In this document: positions 62,232 to 64,000 of the stretch, piece by piece
Layout of the letters: every line of letters starts with the position of its first letter
Numbering within the stretch: position 1 is the first letter of the stretch
NCBI GenBank assembly: GCA_016712285.1
Contig: JADJRK010000001.1
Location: forward strand, 2,232,001-2,296,000
Length of the DNA: 64,000 bases
Direction of reading: 5' to 3'
Origin: Planctomycetota bacterium
Lineage (GTDB): Bacteria; Planctomycetota; UBA8742; UBA2392
Notes under the pieces: generated by a model
Database searches by the model: none
Told to the model about the DNA's origin: nothing
The model's input: the letters and a program-made list of their open reading frames with translations, nothing else
Position numbers and translations under genes: made by a program

Positions 62232-63383
62232 CTACTTGTGGTACTCCACTGTGGCGCGCACCAGCGCTTCTGCCAGTGCATCCAGCACGGCGGTATCAAC
62301 ATCGGGGTCAGCAAACACAAGCGACACTCGCCGGCCGTCTTCGCCTTCGGTGTTGTTCCAGCGCGCCACCCGCAGGTTTAGCGCGCCCTGCATGCCGTCG
62401 TGGTATTCTTGAGCGTCTTCGCGCGTGTCCCAAGTCGTGACGCGCAGGGTGATCCATGAAGCGCCTTTGCGCGCCGTGACTTCAATGTCGCCTCCCCAGC
62501 CCGCAGCAGCAGCGGCAGAGTCCGACACACCGGCGCGGTGCATCGCGACCAGCACGCTGAACTCGCCCGTGGTGGTTGATGCTTCGGCCTTGAAGCCCGC
62601 GGGCCACGGCAGGTCGGCGGGCAGGCTGACCCGGTCCGGAAGCTCCGCCGGGTACTTTTCCGGGTGCAGGATCTGCTCGGTGGACTTCGGCAGCGCCTTG
62701 AAGGCGGCGTCGACAGCCTCATAACCGTCGCGCTCTTTCAGATTCTGTACGAACACCGCGCCGTACGAATAGTACAGCACGCGCAGCCACGCCCCGTCGT
62801 CGCTGAGATCGGTTGGCTGCTTGACCTCGGTAATGCGCTTCACGTGCGGGTTGTCGGGCAACGCATCGATCATGACCTGTACCGCCTGGCCCTCGATCAG
62901 CGCCGTGACGGTATTGTCTTCGTCTTGCGTCGTGACGGCCTTGTGCAGCTTGGCCAGGTCGTACAGCTGGTCCTGAAGCGCGTGCGTGCCTTCGTGCAGG
63001 CGCAGGCCGAACGCGCGCTTGTTGCCCGCAGCCTCGGGCACAAGGTACATGGCCTTGGTGTCGTACTTGTAGAAACCCAGGATGTTCTCCGGCGCGTAGT
63101 CGCCCCAAGACTTCACTTCGGCTTCAAGTTCTTCCTGCGAAAACACATACACCGGCACCCGCGTCTTGAACTTGCGGCCGGTCACCTGCTCGATCAAGCC
63201 GACCGCGCGGGTCTGTTCGGGCGCGTCGGCGGCTTCCAATTTCCCGCGAGTTTCAGCCTTGGGTGCGGGCTCGGGTTCAGGCTTGGGCTCAGGTTTGTTC
63301 TGCGGTACGGGTTCGTTGGCTGGCTGTGGCTCTGGATTGGAACAGCCGGCAAGCAGCAGCAAAAGCGGGACAAAACGACGCAT
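62232..63383 (-). CDS. Lipoprotein with gluzincin-type metalloprotease motif (383 aa)
   Basis: The lipobox is LAGC (Cys 14), followed by a Pro/Glu/Lys-rich spacer to about residue 45. Residues 129-136 read LHEGTHAL, an HExxH zinc-protease motif (H130, E131, H134). E164 in ALIEGQA lies 30 residues after the second His, where gluzincins place their third ligand. The preceding YDTKAMYLVPE strand is the expected edge strand. A C-terminal domain (about 270-383) with VSLVFADPDVDTAVL could be a separate alpha/beta module. It likely is an outer-membrane or periplasmic protease or a catalytically competent relative. It is convergent with the gene before it. Confidence 0.72.
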   Translation of the reverse strand: MRRFVPLLLLLAGCSNPEPQPANEPVPQNKPEPKPEPEPAPKAETRGKLEAADAPEQTRAVGLIEQVTGRKFKTRVPVYVFSQEELEAEVKSWGDYAPENILGFYKYDTKAMYLVPEAAGNKRAFGLRLHEGTHALQDQLYDLAKLHKAVTTQDEDNTVTALIEGQAVQVMIDALPDNPHVKRITEVKQPTDLSDDGAWLRVLYYSYGAVFVQNLKERDGYEAVDAAFKALPKSTEQILHPEKYPAELPDRVSLPADLPWPAGFKAEASTTTGEFSVLVAMHRAGVSDSAAAAAGWGGDIEVTARKGASWITLRVTTWDTREDAQEYHDGMQGALNLRVARWNNTEGEDGRRVSLVFADPDVDTAVLDALAEALVRATVEYHK

Positions 63384-63470
63384 GGGTAGACCTCCAGCGG
63401 CACTTTAGCGAATTCTGCGCTACCATTCAGGGCTTCAGAGTGTTTCATGGCCATCAAGCGGAGACTTCAT

Positions 63471-64000
63471 ATGCGTATGCTGCTTTCTCTGTGCGTGTTG
63501 GCACTGGTATTGGTCGGTGGCAATCAACTGGCAGCCCAGAAGGGCGTGCCAGCCGGCGGCCACCCGGGCAAGGCCAAGAACAAGTACAAGCAGTCCGGCG
63601 ACCAGCAGGCCAAAGAGGCCCAGAAGCGCGCGCAAGAAGCCGCCCGTAAAGCCGAGCAGGAAGAGAAAGAAGCTGAACGCGAAGCAGAAAAGGCCGAACG
63701 CGAAGAACGCCGTGCCGAGAAAGATGCAGCCGGCGAAGACAGCGCAGAAAAAGACGCAAACGCACCTGCGGACGGCGAGGCCGTGCCACAACCCGGCGAG
63801 ACGGTGAAGCGCGCGGACAAGGATGCGCAGATCGACAAGTGGATGGATGAACTGAAACTCACAGACAGTGCGTTGCGCGGCAAGTTCAAGACGCTAGCCC
63901 GCGGCGCCTGGGATGACTGCGAGAAAGAAGACAAACGCTACTACGCGGCGCTAAAGAGAACCGACGACGCAGAAGGCCTGAAAAAGCTGGGCACGGAGCA
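63471..64000 (+). CDS. Exported charged protein, paralogue of the 61392 gene (3' partial)
   Basis: The open frame runs off the window end: 176 codons without a stop. The signal peptide is MRMLLSLCVLALVLVGGN... cleaved near LAAQKG. A Lys/Glu/Ala/Arg helix (about 40-85, very regular heptads) follows, then a conserved block at about 108-155: GETVKRADKD, DELKLTDSALRGKF, GAWDDCEKEDKRY. These match the gene 1.3 kb upstream in order and spacing. ATG 63471 has GGAG seven bases upstream; ATG 63477 is a possible alternative. In place of the Gly-rich segment of its sister it has a coiled coil, so only the charged block is the shared domain. Confidence 0.8.
   Translation, partial: MRMLLSLCVLALVLVGGNQLAAQKGVPAGGHPGKAKNKYKQSGDQQAKEAQKRAQEAARKAEQEEKEAEREAEKAEREERRAEKDAAGEDSAEKDANAPADGEAVPQPGETVKRADKDAQIDKWMDELKLTDSALRGKFKTLARGAWDDCEKEDKRYYAALKRTDDAEGLKKLGTE

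Overview
The window is GC-rich, densely coded chromosomal DNA of a Gram-negative-type bacterium. It contains no tRNA, rRNA, transposase, integrase or CRISPR array that I can see. The gene content points to Planctomycetota, as an inference with moderate confidence. The signs are large Ser/Thr kinases with WD40 or FGE modules, a DUF4175-type membrane protein with giant coiled-coil secreted partners, FecR-like anti-sigma proteins, an ECF sigma factor fused to an extracytoplasmic domain, and many lipoproteins.

Layout. (1) 1-1057: end of a phosphodiesterase/nucleotide-pyrophosphatase-like gene, then a remarkable five-hairpin palindromic element and a terminator. (2) 10886 down to 1261, minus strand: ECF sigma factor, FecR-like membrane protein, DUF4175 protein, a 1303-residue coiled-coil protein with a Gly-X-Gln collagen-like tract, and a 304-residue secreted coiled-coil protein. 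The first three overlap, so this looks like one regulated envelope operon. (3) 11070-13268: an intact cupredoxin followed by two lipoproteins that keep the fold but not the copper ligands. (4) 13412-18190: a membrane adenylate cyclase and two related anti-sigma-like membrane proteins. (5) 18257-24363: glnE, a fibronectin-type-III-like exported protein, mgtE and a thioredoxin-like lipoprotein. (6) 24373-41511: a kinase-FGE receptor, a PDZ-rich exported protein, then two tandem giant receptor kinases (A and B). (7) 41569-51230: a secreted 935-residue protein, a two-gene heterodimeric ABC exporter, and an ECF sigma factor that continues through a membrane helix into a degenerate alpha/beta-hydrolase. 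(8) 51374-57097: a third receptor kinase (C), divergent from that sigma factor. (9) 57098-64000: ordinary housekeeping genes (class I amidotransferase, folC, xseB, HAD hydrolase) mixed with small lipoproteins and secreted charged proteins, including a five-times-repeated 20-residue motif.

The most notable system is the family of three giant kinases A, B and C. Each starts with an alpha-helical domain carrying an invariant R-N-x-E-[VL]-G-H-G motif at residues 153-160, which resembles the Rx4-6H signature of HEPN ribonucleases. A beta-rich domain, a kinase, one membrane helix, a coiled coil and a large beta-propeller follow. This is a cytosolic RNase-like + kinase + TM + beta-propeller content reminiscent of eukaryotic IRE1. 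A and B are nearly identical over their first 2.2 kb and unrelated-looking in their propellers. All four single-base frame disruptions I found in the window fall inside that duplicated part, so either gene conversion plus decay, or (in my view likelier) consensus errors in a repeat, must be resolved before calling them pseudogenes.
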